A stretch of 64,000 bases of DNA, from NCBI GenBank assembly GCA_036346395.1, contig CM070615.1:1865534-1929533 (forward strand), written 5' to 3'. Numbering within the stretch: the stretch's first letter is position 1; every line of letters starts with the position of its first letter. The notes under the pieces are model-generated. The model worked only from the letters and a program-made list of their open reading frames with translations. It ran no database searches and was not told the DNA's origin. Positions 46,939 to 62,960 of this stretch are shown in pieces. This stretch comes from Hsuehochloa calcarea (taxonomy: Eukaryota; Streptophyta; Magnoliopsida; Poales; Poaceae). The translations under genes were made by a program, and so were the position numbers.

Positions 46939-48718
46939 TGTCGGGCCTGGATTTTTTAATTCAGAATTTTCTGTGAAAATTCTGCGCTACTCCCTGGAGC
47001 AGTAGGTAGTGCTCATAGTGTACATTGCTGAATCATTTCATACACATCGCAGACCGAATCAAACATAATATTACAACCATCAGAGTTAAATAGACCGCGT
47101 CGGGTTGAGTTTACACAAAAGGGCCGAACAGGCCAAATGAGTTCATTACACGAAATACAGAAAAAGGCGCGGAAGCAAAAGGGGCACCACGACTATCCAC
47201 AGGCAAGCGACTGTGGCGTCTTGTGTACAACCGATATTAACCAAGGACTTTAAGAATATTAGTTGTACGCAATTACCAGCGGAGCCAGCTAGACTGCGAT
47301 GAGCCCTAGCCAAAGGACTAAATTACTCGTCGCCTTGGTCTTAACCATCGAATCCTTGGTCCTTGTAGTAGGCGTAGTCGTCCTGATTAGCGGATTCTGA
47401 GGGTTTGGGGAAAGAGCGATGGTGAGCACAACTTCCGTGCTCACGAGCCAACACAACAGATACAATAATAAATATGCAAGGCTAAACAAGGATGGCTCGA
47501 GTTCTTTTATTCACGCAAAGCAACATTTTTAATTATCTTAAGTACAAAATTCCTATGACTTAGCATTTTAAACAAAGTGCATTTTTGTTAAAAGAGTAAT
47601 TACAGTATTAAATAACAGTAGAGATTCCCTCCATCGGAGACTCTACAAATGCTTAGTTTGATTGGAGCTACATCCATACATTAACCACACTGGATACGAC
47701 GATCCAGGGAAAAGCCAAATCTCAGGTTAGATGAGCCGGCCTGGTTTTCACACCACCCACAAAAGTTTTTGAAATAGAACTAACTCAAGTTAAGTTCTCA
47801 TATCCGCCTTTGACCGTAGGCGCGGCTGTTTAAACAGTTTAGACTCTGCAGAGGTTGTACACTGTACCTACAAGAGACAATCATACTCATTACCCACATG
47901 ATTCCGTAGTCATGTAGTTGAGCGATCGTCACAGTAACTTTTTAAACTACCTCGCCCTTTCCGTCATCTCACTCATATTGGGTTACGTCCATACGTTGTG
48001 CGGGATGTTCACCTCAGCGACTGGAGTAGTTGAGCACGTAGTCAAACTACCCCTCAGCAACTGGCAAACTTCACCTTTCCTCGGTGTCCCTTTCAAGCCG
48101 GTCGCAACACGCGCTTGCACATTCTCTCTCTCCCACTATGCGAGATACATTCAGAGTTTGATAATTTTACTAAGCCAAGTTGCACTTTACAAACTTGTGG
48201 TTTTACTTATTTTACGCGGGAGGTCATGACAAGATTAAGTCTTTAATCCATCCGGGCGGTTCATACCACAGACCAACCACTCTCGTACACGACGGCACCC
48301 ACCACTCTCTCCATCCGCCCAGATGTGGTATTAGCAAATTTTAGGGTTTTGAGAAGTGTAAACAAAAATAACTCAACCATTTCAGACATTTCCCCCAATG
48401 ACTGCCCAAAATAATCTTTATGCTTAAAGGATAATGATTGGGGTGGTTAATACCCTGGTACTCAACCAAGACTAGCACGACGCTCGAGTACAAATATAAC
48501 TAGTAGATTACCATATAATTACTAGGGTGATAAAGATTAGGGCATTCAATTATCGATGAAATGGTATAATAACTATTTAATCATCAAGTTGCCATTTTTC
48601 TACCTTAGGACCATTTAACATACATTTGCATAAGAAAGTAAAGTATGCAAATTGCTATTTTAAAAGAACATAATTTGCATAAAATGTAGGTTCAACATAA
48701 TCAAAGTATTGACTCACC
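46939..48718 (-). repeat. LTR of a gypsy-like element, minus orientation
   Basis: It starts TGTCGGGCCTGGATTTTTTA on the plus strand, so the minus-strand LTR ends with ...GGCCCGACA. It is the inverted relative of 44624-46384. It truncates copy C at 46938. The other boundary lies somewhere above 48718 and was not found. Confidence 0.72.
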
Positions 48719-49799
48719 TCCGTTGAAGGTTTGAAGTGCCTCGGCAGATGGTTCCAATAATTCTTTAGAGAAACCGAAATCTACACGTGCGAAAAGAGAC
48801 AAATAAATACAACAAATCCAAAAAAATCCAAAAAAATACGAAATTAGTAGTGAAATAAAGGGGTTGAATTTAGATGCATTTAGAACCAAGAATCGATGAA
48901 ATCGGATTTTGTATGAAGGAGAACGAATATCCGAAAGTTTACCTTCACATGAAATATAGAAAATCATTAGACATGAATAGTGCCAGTTCGGGCAAAAATG
49001 ATAGCGCCAGCGAGGGAAAGAGAGGGACTACCGGCGAACTAGCAAAATGGAATCCCAGGAGTGAGACGGACCCAATGGTGGTGGTTGCATCGCGGGCGGA
49101 GGTCCAGCGCGGCAGCAGCGCCCAAAACACTGCACAGGGAATAGTGGCGCCGATGAACCGACGATGCTTCAGAGAAAAGGAAGGTAGCACAATGTAGAGC
49201 ATCGCGAGGCGAAGCTAACAGCAGCGATGATATCGCCGGGGATCAAAGACGGCGCCGAAAACGATGACAAAAGGTGGTTCGTCTGCCGGTGATTTTTTTT
49301 TGTTGCGAAAAGAGCAGCAAATTCTAGGGATAGGAAGGGGAAGCCGAGGGGCACGCCGCGATGTAGTCGGCTCGGGAAATGAATGACCAAAGAGGGAGAA
49401 CGAAGGTAGAGAAGCTTGCTATTTTTTTTGAAGCAAATGGAGTTCACGTATAAGTGTATGTGCATGAGTTGGAGTTGTCTAGTCGTGAGTGTTGCATGCA
49501 TTAGCTACAGACCTTTTGTTAGCTACAAACACGAACATGCATGGAGGGAATGCAGGCAGCACAGAATGAGGCGGCAAGGACCAGGAGTAGCACAAGGGAG
49601 AGCTGGAGGTCGGCATGGGGGAGAGGGGAGAGAGAGGAAGGGGAAGGGGGAGAGAGAGAGCTCGGCTGTGCATGGCCAGCAGCATGGAGTTGGGCTCGGG
49701 TGGAGCAGCTGGCTGCTCGGCATGGGAGAAGTCCAGGGCACGGGGAGGCAGCAGCATGGCTTGCGACATGCACAGGAGGAGGCTGTCTGGTTTGGAGGG
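48719..49799. other. probable remainder of the minus LTR plus AG-rich sequence
   Basis: The part to about 49430 resembles the 5' half of a grass gypsy LTR. An AG-rich stretch at 49540-49790 creates open frames on both strands that look like low-complexity shadows. I recognise no gene. Confidence 0.4.
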
Positions 49800-51550
49800 T
49801 GTGGAAATCGTGGGGATATGCTCATGATCTTAGGATGATGTTACAATTGACAATGGCATTAAAGGTTTATCAATCACGATTTTCAAAGAAAGTTCAGTCT
49901 TTGCAGTCATCTGCCGGTCGGATCGACGGTGGCGGACCGACCGCCAACATCAAGCGATCATGCGGCGTGCCTTGGGCCAAGAGGCTGGCATTCAGACCGG
50001 CTATTATGTAACTTTGAGTTTGGAGCTGGGCTAAAAATAGAGGGTGTGGGCAAGAGAGGAGATTCTCCTACACTTGGTCTCATAATTTTTGGAGCTTCGA
50101 GTCAAAAGTTCTATTCATTTAAAATTTCCAAAGAGGTTTCGGATTTTCAGGGAGAAATTTTGGCTAAGTCCCTTGCTGGGCGGTCAAACTGGCCCTTAAG
50201 TGGCGGTCTGACTGGTTTTCACTTGTTCGTCGGCCATCTTGGCGACAATTTTTGTTTATTAGGTCAAGTTCATGGTTTTCAGTGCATATGTGTTGCACGA
50301 TGCATATTTTGACTAACGTGGGTCAAGTTGCAAATAACTTATTTTCAGAATCGATTTCTTTGTCTATTGTTGTGCAGGACGCTTGGTGGTCAACGATGGT
50401 CAACGGCGATGATGATCAGGACTAAGCTTAGAGAGCTGAGGTTCAGAACGATCGAGGATATCGGGTGAAGTCGATGGATTCCTGCATGGCACAAAATGAA
50501 CAAGGATGACCGAACAGGAACTTCGGTGCGACGGGTTGTATCAAGCGGTATGGGGGTCGGTGCAAGTGCCATGGTGATTTCGGTGGGAACTAGATAGGAG
50601 AGACTTGCCGACATGAAGAGAGTCGTTGATCAACCTACACGTGGCGAAGCATGTGATTGCTTCATGAAGATTGGACTCGGTCTTTGGAGAATGATCGAGA
50701 AGGGGTATTTTGGTAATGCCACCAAGATACTGCTTTGGTTGCTTTTGGCTAAACCGCGGAGCAAGACGGCGCAAGGAGAAATGGTTTAGGTCAAGAGAAG
50801 ATGAAGACGGTGCTTTGAAATGCGTGCGTGAGTAAAACCCGTTTGTGTATGGGCTTAACGGGTGCCTATTAGGGAATACCCTCTAGAAGCTGGCCTCCAC
50901 TATAAATAGGGGAGGGTGCTGGTTGTGCACCTCCCCACCTCTTGTGTTTTTTGTTGAAACCCTAGTTTTGGTGTTTAGGGAGAATAGTGGAGAGGTTAGG
51001 TTTCTAGAGATTGGATTGATTGTGTGCTCAAGTGTTGAGTATTCATCCTCCATGATGGAGTGGCTGTAAACCAACATCTATCACAAATCAACCCAAGCAA
51101 GATTTCTCAAGATGGTCTTTTTCTTGTTCTTACTCTCTATTTTTGTGATTTTGGGACTTTCTTTGATCCTTCGATTTTCCTTTGGTTTCTAGCCTGGATC
51201 TTGATTGCTGTGACATGTGAGAATACATCTTGATCATCTTTAACCAACGAGCAAACTTTTGGATCATATTTCGGTTTTCACTCAGTTTTGGACTAACCTT
51301 CACTCAAACGGAAAATGTCAGAACTTTAACAAAAATCTTCACGGTCTTTGTTGGAATAGGTTCCTGACATCCTAGAGAAGATGTGTTCTAAGTTTCGTGA
51401 AGTTTGGAGCTGTGGATCAAAAGTTAGACCTATTTGTGATTTTATTTTTTAGCTGATTTTACTGTTCATCGTGCTGGAGGTCAGACCGCCGATATCAGAG
51501 GTCAGACCGCCCCATGTAAAAGTCCATAGGGACATATGCACTGTGATTTA
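49800..51550 (+). repeat. truncated copia (Maximus/SIRE-type) LTR
   Basis: It starts TGTGGAAATCGTGGGGATAT and is colinear with the LTR at 34574: ATGATCTTAGGATGATG, the GTCGATGGA-type middle and the CGGTC..GACCG 12-mers. Its last 150-200 bp and the CCTACA end are missing. At about 51550 it runs into a gypsy gag start. Confidence 0.72.
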
Positions 51551-51570
51551 TTCTTTATTTTATACTAACA

Positions 51571-54357
51571 ATGGCAGGGTCACGCGGATCTACACATGGT
51601 GAAAACAACAACGACCACTCAATGGAGCATGCGGGTGAGGGGTCTCTCACACCTCGCACGAGAGAGCTCGTGCGGCACATTCAGCACTCGCTCGATGAGA
51701 ACGTTCGCAATGCCTTGGATAAGATCAACGACAACCTTGCGGCGCTCCACGCACGCGTTGCACTCCTCGAACGTCAGCCACTTGCTGAAACTACGGCCCA
51801 GGGTAAGCCAAGAGTGGAGTATCCTCCTACTCGCCGCACACCACCTGCTGCCCGCTCTTGGACAGATGAGGTGGAAAAGGAAGACGTGGACAACTACACT
51901 ACTTGTCGGTGTATTAGAACCGATCTTACGTAAAGATTGTTTGATTCGGGGGGTCTCCTAGAGATGAGATCACGCAGAGTGGATTGACACGGGATGTTTA
52001 GACGAGTTCAGCCTTCTCCGAGAGAATAACCTAATCCTGTGTATGGTATTCTTGATGATCAAGTAAAAGACTAAGACTATTACAGAGAATAGCACTTGTG
52101 TTCCTACTTGACTGGCTCTTGTTTGCCCTCCCTCTATCTCTCTGATTGATGCCCTTATATAGTCGTGAAGAAGTAGCCGTTTTGTCTCGGAGATGCGCCT
52201 AATTAATCCAAGAATGGGCGCATGATGGCGAATTACCGCCTCGGCTTCTTCACGCCGTCGCAATTATCTTCCGAGATAATGGGGTAGTTACACACCATTA
52301 ATAAGCGGAATAATATAGCGTAGACCGCTCGATTCCTTAATCAATTGGACCCAATACGCTGTAGGTTTGATTATAAGGTGGTCGAAGTTGAGGTGAAGAA
52401 CTAACGAGGCAAACGAAAAGACTTACGTAGGGACAACTACACTATGTAGTGGTCGTAGAAGGACTTACGACCATGATATAGTCGTAGAAAAACCGATGGA
52501 TTCAAAGTTCACAATCACTTGTTGGGCTTCTCCTTATAGATAAGGGTATCTCTCGGGACTATGTGACATCATGGATTATTAGATCCTCGTCACTACTGAT
52601 ACAAAAACCGATGGATTCAATGTTCACAACCATCGTCGATTTCGTCGCAATTGTCAAGGTATGGGAAGAAATCAACGCGAGGTACGTAATCATAATGATG
52701 CATTTGGTAAAATTAAATTCACTATGCCTCCTTTTGCTGAAAAATATGATCCAGATGCTTACCTCACATGGGAGCTTATCGTAGAACAAAAATTTGCTTG
52801 TCATAAATTCCCTGAAGATAAGAAAGTTAGGGCTGCTACTAGTGAGTTTACTAATTTTGTCTCTATTTGGTGAAGTGAATATGGTCGTACTCATCAAAAC
52901 ATACCTACAACATGGAATGCTTTGAAGAGAGTAATGAGATAGAGATTTGTACCTTCATATTATTCTCGTGATTTGCTTAATAAATTACAACATTTAAGAC
53001 AAGGTAGTGGTTCTGTGGAGGATTATTATCAAGAATTACAAACTAGTTTGTTGCGTTGTGGTTTAGATGAGACTGAAGATGCTAAGATGGCTAGATTTTT
53101 GGGATACTTAAACCGTGAAATTCAAGATATTTTAGATTATAAAGAATATAATTCTATCACATGTTTGTTCCATCTTGCTTGCAAAGCTGAAAGAGAAGTG
53201 CAGGGTTGACAATCTCGCTCTAGGGGCAATATTGGAGGATCTTTTGCAGGTCGGCCAATTCAGCAACAACACATGGCACTTTCCTCCACTTCTGGCTAAG
53301 ATGCACCCTCCTCAACCTGTGCACTCCCTACTGCTCCTTCCACACCTGAACATGTCCTTGATGCAAGCAAATCAGCAAAGGTACAAGTCTCTACAAAAAG
53401 TGATCTTCTATTGTTTCTAAAGGGAAATATAGAGATGTATAATATCACCGTTGCAAAGGATTTGGGCACTTGATGCGTGATTATCCAAATCAGCGAGCTT
53501 TACTTATCAAGGACAATGGTGAGTACACTTCAGCTAGCGATATTGGGGAAGCACATGTTTTGATTGCAACTAACAATGCAGGTGATGAAATTAGGAAAAA
53601 ACAATTAGGCCATGAGACATCCGACAAGTACCAAAGTGCTCAAATGGAGCTTGCTGGATAAAGTCAACGCCACACCTTGTTTCAATCAAAGTTCGTTATA
53701 AAGGAATGTTCATGCAAAGTCATCATCGATGGCGGAAGTTGCAACAATCTTGCTAGCACCGACACGGTCATAAGCTTGGCTTGACCACAACTCAACACCC
53801 TCATCCTTACTACATTCAATGGCTGAATTCTTGTGGTAAGTTGAAGGTGACTAAATGTGTGCATGTACATTTTTCTATTGAATCATATCATGACTATATT
53901 GATTAAGATGTTGTACCTATGCAAGCATGCTCGTTATTATTAGGTAGATATTGGCAATATGATAGATATACTGAACATCATGGTAGATCTAATCATTATA
54001 CTTTCACTTATAAAGAAGGAAAATCATTTTGCTTTCAATGTCTCCTGCTGCCGTATTAAAGGATGAATTAGAAAGAACTGAGAGAACAAGTCATGGGAAG
54101 ATGAGAGATGATCATAAGATTATAGCTCCAAGTGAAATTAAATTGAAAGCTCCTGTTATGTTAGCTACAAAATCTGATTGCATTGACTTGGAAAAACATG
54201 AATCTGAATATTATACCATAATTTGCAAAGAATCTTTGTGCACATTAGAAGATATGCATGTTTCTTTGCCTCCGGTTGCTACTAACCTTTTGCAGGAAAG
54301 TGATGACTTAGAGAATACGATTGAGTCGAGGAAGACTCAAATTCAAGAAATGGAGGA
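51571..54357 (+). pseudogene. gypsy gag-protease remnant without polymerase
   Basis: The gag N-terminus is MAGSRGSTHGENNNDHSMEH. It continues, after removal of an insertion at 51904-52597, as FGKIKFTMPPFAEKYDPDAY and ETEDAKMARFLGYLNREIQD. A zinc knuckle is decayed (YHRCKGFGHLMRDY, first Cys lost, about 53441-53482). Protease has KVIIDGGSCNNLAST (about 53717-53761). The text then runs straight into a 3' LTR at 54358, so reverse transcriptase, RNase H and integrase are deleted. Gag and LTR resemble the CRM-like element at 16625. Confidence 0.8.
51904..52592. mobile_element. solo-LTR-like insertion in gag, 689 bp
   Basis: The insertion starts TGTCGGTGTATTAG and ends CCTCGTCA, flanked by CTACT on both sides (51899-51903 and 52593-52597; the direct repeat extends to CACTACT). 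Removing it with one repeat joins VDNYTT to DTKTDGFNVHNH in one open frame. Inside it, at 52485-52515, is a near copy of the adjoining gag DNA (AACCGATGGATTCAA.GTTCACAA), which a plain LTR should not contain. Its class is therefore uncertain. Confidence 0.6.
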
Positions 54358-55122
54358 TGATGAGGACATCAGCCCTAAGGATGCAACCACTGCTTCGACC
54401 CGCTGCACTGCATCCTCTACTTCAACCATATCTTCTTCAATAGGACTTTCGGCTGTTGCAATACCATATTCCTCAATTGGACTGAGCTACTTCTACTCCT
54501 ACGAGCTGAACTGTGTCTACATGCCATTGTACTACATCTACATGCCCTGGTGCTGCGTCACCTCTTGTTGGCCCATGGGCTATGTAATGAATGGGCTGAC
54601 TTGGCACATATGCTGGTCAGCCACCCTAGGTAGCCCGTATTGTTCACATGAACAATACCACATCCACGTGAACAGTACTATGAATAGTACCCCTAGGGTT
54701 TCCACCTCCTGGCCGCCCTCCTCATATAGGAACCATCACCCTTTAGCAAAATTTGAATTTTGTTGATTGAAGTTTAGCTTTGCTACTTTATACTTTGTCC
54801 TCTTGTTCGGCGAGAACATACAACAGCGACATCGTCTTCAAGACCCCACTTCTCAATACCAATTTTATTCATATTTGCAATACATCAGATTGTGTTTTTA
54901 CCTTATTCTTGCGTGTTTCTTCGGTGTATGCAGGAGTTGATGTTCGTGATCAGGTCATCTGGGTATTCATGCACGGTTGATAACGACTTGTCAAGCAGCT
55001 CAACAATTGCGTGGTTTGAGCCTTGCAAGTCCGTAGCTAGGATCTTGAGAGTTGAGCGACTTCTACCGAATTTATCTTCTCATCGAAAGATCGGGCCAAA
55101 TCAAGATCTCTATGGTTCATCA
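54358..55122 (+). repeat. gypsy 3' LTR, 765 bp
   Basis: It starts TGATGAGGACATCAGCCC after a short purine tract (TGGAGGA) and ends GGTTCATCA. Start and length match the CRM-like LTRs at 16625 and 23138, but the body differs. No 5' partner is present in the window. Confidence 0.78.
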
Positions 55123-55139
55123 GGTTAGGCGTATTTTTC

Positions 55140-55775
55140 GCCATAGGTCTATGAATTCCTGCACCAGCTGTCCAGTTATCCCTCCCCCCAGATGTTGATA
55201 TCCTAGATCCATTGGCCGTCTTGCAGGGCCACGCTTACTGCTGCTTTCTTTCTTCTGGACAATTGGAAGATGTTCGGGGCTAGGTCCCTTGGGGGTGTAC
55301 CATTTAGCCACGGCGAGGACAAAAATGATGCTTTGTTTCCATTGCCCAAGACAACTGTTGTGGCCACTGCAAAGAGTCGGCGGTCGGCACTGTTGCAGGG
55401 TATCTCCATTCCCACACAAGGCTTGTGGCCCGATTTCCATTCTTACCATAGCCAGCGAAGTCCGAGGGCCGTTGCGAACTTCTAGAGGTTGAGCACGCCC
55501 AGCCCTCCTAGGTGAGTTGGCCGGCGGACCCTATCCCAATTGATCTTGCATTTCCCCTAAGATTTTTTTTTCTGGCTTGGGAAGCATCTCCTAATGCGGT
55601 CCAGAGCACTAAGGATGTTTTTTTTGGGCTTTTAGGGCCGGCAAGTAGTATGTCAGGATCGACGTGAACACTGTTTTCACCAAGATCAACCGGCCTGTTA
55701 GGCTTAGCAGCCTACTCTGCCATCCTCCCGGTCTACTTCCTGTTTTATCTATGTTTGGCTGAAAGTGCAGAAGGA
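55140..55775 (-). pseudogene. LINE (non-LTR retrotransposon) ORF2 C-terminal fragment
   Basis: On the minus strand the text reads RLLSLTGRLILVKTVFTSIL, then INWDRVRRPTHLGGLGVLNL, then VLGNGNKASFLSSPWLNG. These three blocks in this order are typical of the region after reverse transcriptase in plant LINEs (zinc-binding RVT tail). Frames shift between blocks and a stop follows GVLNL. The polymerase domain itself and a poly-A end are not seen. Confidence 0.82.
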
Positions 55776-56578
55776 TCTCGCTCGCACCTTATATAAGGCA
55801 CGACGGTACTTTTCTGGAAATTTGTCTGCAGACGGTATCATTAGGATAGTGTTGATTTGGACAGGACAAGACAGTGATTACTGTTGATCTGTAACAAGTC
55901 AAGTCAAAAGCTCTATGCGTTCCGTTGTGTATGTACCACTACCAACAAGATGAGATGGAATTTCTTTGGAGGTAAGCATTGTAAAAAAAACTATTTGCGC
56001 AAAGTGTTTTGCCTGTGATCTGACTGACTGTAATTATGTTTTAGCTGTGCAGTGTGGTGGATCAACTGAGCACCACGATTTTTTTTTTGTACTATTAATT
56101 ATATTTACAAAATTAGCTTTGAGTCAACTCTTAGTTTGATGATGATGATCTGTAATGTTGACTTTTGTAAACAAATGGTCTAGATAATCTCGTTGTATGA
56201 TCACTATATATGAGGTGCCTTGCCGACTCTGCACATTGCATTGCCCGGCCATTAGCCACCGGAAAAGTCCCAAGTAAATTCAGACGTTGGGACAGCTTAC
56301 GAAATTTCAGCGAGTCAATGGATCATCAGTCAAAGACAAATAAACATGGGAAAAGGTGTGGTGAGGCTTTCTTTTGCGAACAGCATTCATACATTTCACA
56401 ATCAGCTGATCAGCATACTGTAATGCTAGACACCTAAAGCATCTTGGTTATCTAAAATAATTACACTACAGCAAAATGGCTATAAGCAACAATAATGAAA
56501 CAGCACCTAGCCAGCCTGCGAGCTACAGAAGCCTGAGACAACATCTGAATGTATCTGACTGCCACATATTACCTCTAC
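55776..56578. other. intergenic sequence and probable GFAT 3' untranslated region
   Basis: No coding sequence is recognised. The last 100-300 bases before 56578 probably form the 3' untranslated region of the minus-strand GFAT gene. The rest is AT-rich and may include decayed LINE. Confidence 0.45.
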
Positions 56579-61447
<4,869 letters not shown>

Positions 61448-61610
61448 CCTGGGCGGACCTTCCAGAAGCTTCCGGAAGGTTCTGGACTTTGGAGGGGACA
61501 GGGAGCAAGCGCGCGAGAGGGGCTCGGAGGCGAAGACGACAACGAGTAGTCGCCGACCGAGGAGGAAGAATAACAAGAAAAAGCCGCGTATTTTCGCTGG
61601 AGGTCGACTA

Positions 61611-61617
61611 CGTTTTA
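61611..61617 (-). promoter_or_regulatory. TATA box of GFAT
   Basis: The minus strand reads CAGTATAAAACG about 165 nt upstream of the start codon at 61447. The position suits a leader of about 130 nt. Just upstream the sequence becomes AT-rich, as expected at a promoter edge. Confidence 0.6.
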
Positions 61618-61639
61618 TACTGGTCGGATACAAGTTTGA

Positions 61640-62407
61640 ATTTTTTTTATTAATTATTTTTGTAATAATATTTTAAACTTAACAACTCGTTAACTTTATT
61701 TTCAATTCTAATCTAACCGTATTATTATGCCATCAGTAACAATGTGACAAAACATGCCATACAAGCCCTCGCATGTGAGCAGTGCTAGCGTGGAGGCTTG
61801 CGTGACATCTGTCACACCCTCACTCATGGCGTGACAGAGTAGATTGTCACACCAGGTCCTATAGCGTGATAATGGTAGTTTACCACGCTATAAGTGAGGG
61901 TATGACCGTAGCTGCAACTGTTTAGACATGCGATTTGGCGTGAGAGTAGTTGTCTTTATTTATACCATTTGGCAGCACGACAGATGAAAATATAATGCAC
62001 AATTTTATTCTCATGTATCTTGCTCGTAGCATGTGATTTTTCACGAACGAATGTTCGAAAGTATGTAAACCCGAGGTATGATAGAAATAATCAAACGGTG
62101 CTAAGTGAATGCACTATTTTTATTTATTTTTATATTTATGTTGTTCCATGCATTGCTGCACGAAGAATTGAAAGCGAATGAACAATAAGATTTGGAGTCA
62201 TAGTAGCGAATTGAAATAGGCTTTATAATAAAATTGTAAATTACATGGCACACTGGGTTTGGTTACGTGCATAAGCAACTACATCATGCACCATGCAACA
62301 AACTAAAATACACCAACGATACATATGCGACTTTTGGGATTTGAAATACAGTCGATTGGAACAAAGATCATTAGCATGGGCGTGGGGCTAGCACGGATTA
62401 GGCGGAC
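61640..62407. other. intergenic promoter-side sequence with hairpins
   Basis: No gene is recognised. A short inverted repeat, TATAGCGTG...CACGCTATA (61860-61892), sits in a patch with repeated GCGTGACA-like words (61800-61950), which may be a decayed small DNA element. The rest is AT-rich. Confidence 0.45.
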
Positions 62408-62960
62408 CTACTGCGTGGACCGGGGCCATTTGCCATTCCTTGCGAGTTCGGCATAGCACTCCTTGCCGATTGCCTTGGCTTCGGTCGTCATTTCCCAGTT
62501 TACTCGTGCTCCCTCTCGCGAGCCTCGTGCTACCTGCGTCTGCACGCTTCGATATGAGCTTGCGTCTCCCCCGGATTCTCTCGTTGTGCTCTTCGATGCG
62601 GCGCTCCTCCTCCCTTTTCTCGCGGTCCCTATTGGCATCCCACTCCTCGCAGTCGAGATGCCACTGGTCGCGTGGGTGGATCCTTTCGTCGATCCACTTG
62701 CAGTAGCCACATAGCGGATTCGGAGACTACGGGTAGATGAAAGAGATTGTTAGTACGTACTTTGAAAGAGAAATGGTAGGGTAACATATTGTAACCGGTC
62801 CTTATCGGCTGTCAATAGCGGTCCGAGTCCCAACGGCGGTCGGGATAGTCCAAGGAGTAGTTTACGTAATCCCAGTAATGCATGCCAAGGCTGAGCCGCT
62901 TTTTGGACTTAAAGAACTTGCAGGTGTCCCTGCACCAACAGAGGGACGGTGTCTCCCCCT
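62408..62960 (-). pseudogene. degenerate gene with zinc-ribbon-like cysteines and charged helical tail
   Basis: The minus strand reads CWCRDTCKFFKSKKRLSLGM (about 62945-62885) and, after an apparent intron, PLCGYCKWIDERIHPRDQWH. A highly charged stretch follows (NRDREKREEERRIEEHNERI). In another frame it ends GKECYAELARNGKWPRSTQ with a stop at 62408-62410. Spaced CxC and CxxC pairs followed by a charged helix resemble a large group of transposon-associated GRF-type zinc-finger proteins in grasses. Frame changes suggest it is broken. Function unknown. Confidence 0.5.

Noticed and set aside
49519..50011. Five overlapping open frames
   Set aside because: They arise from an AG-rich stretch and run across an LTR boundary at 49800; no domain is visible.
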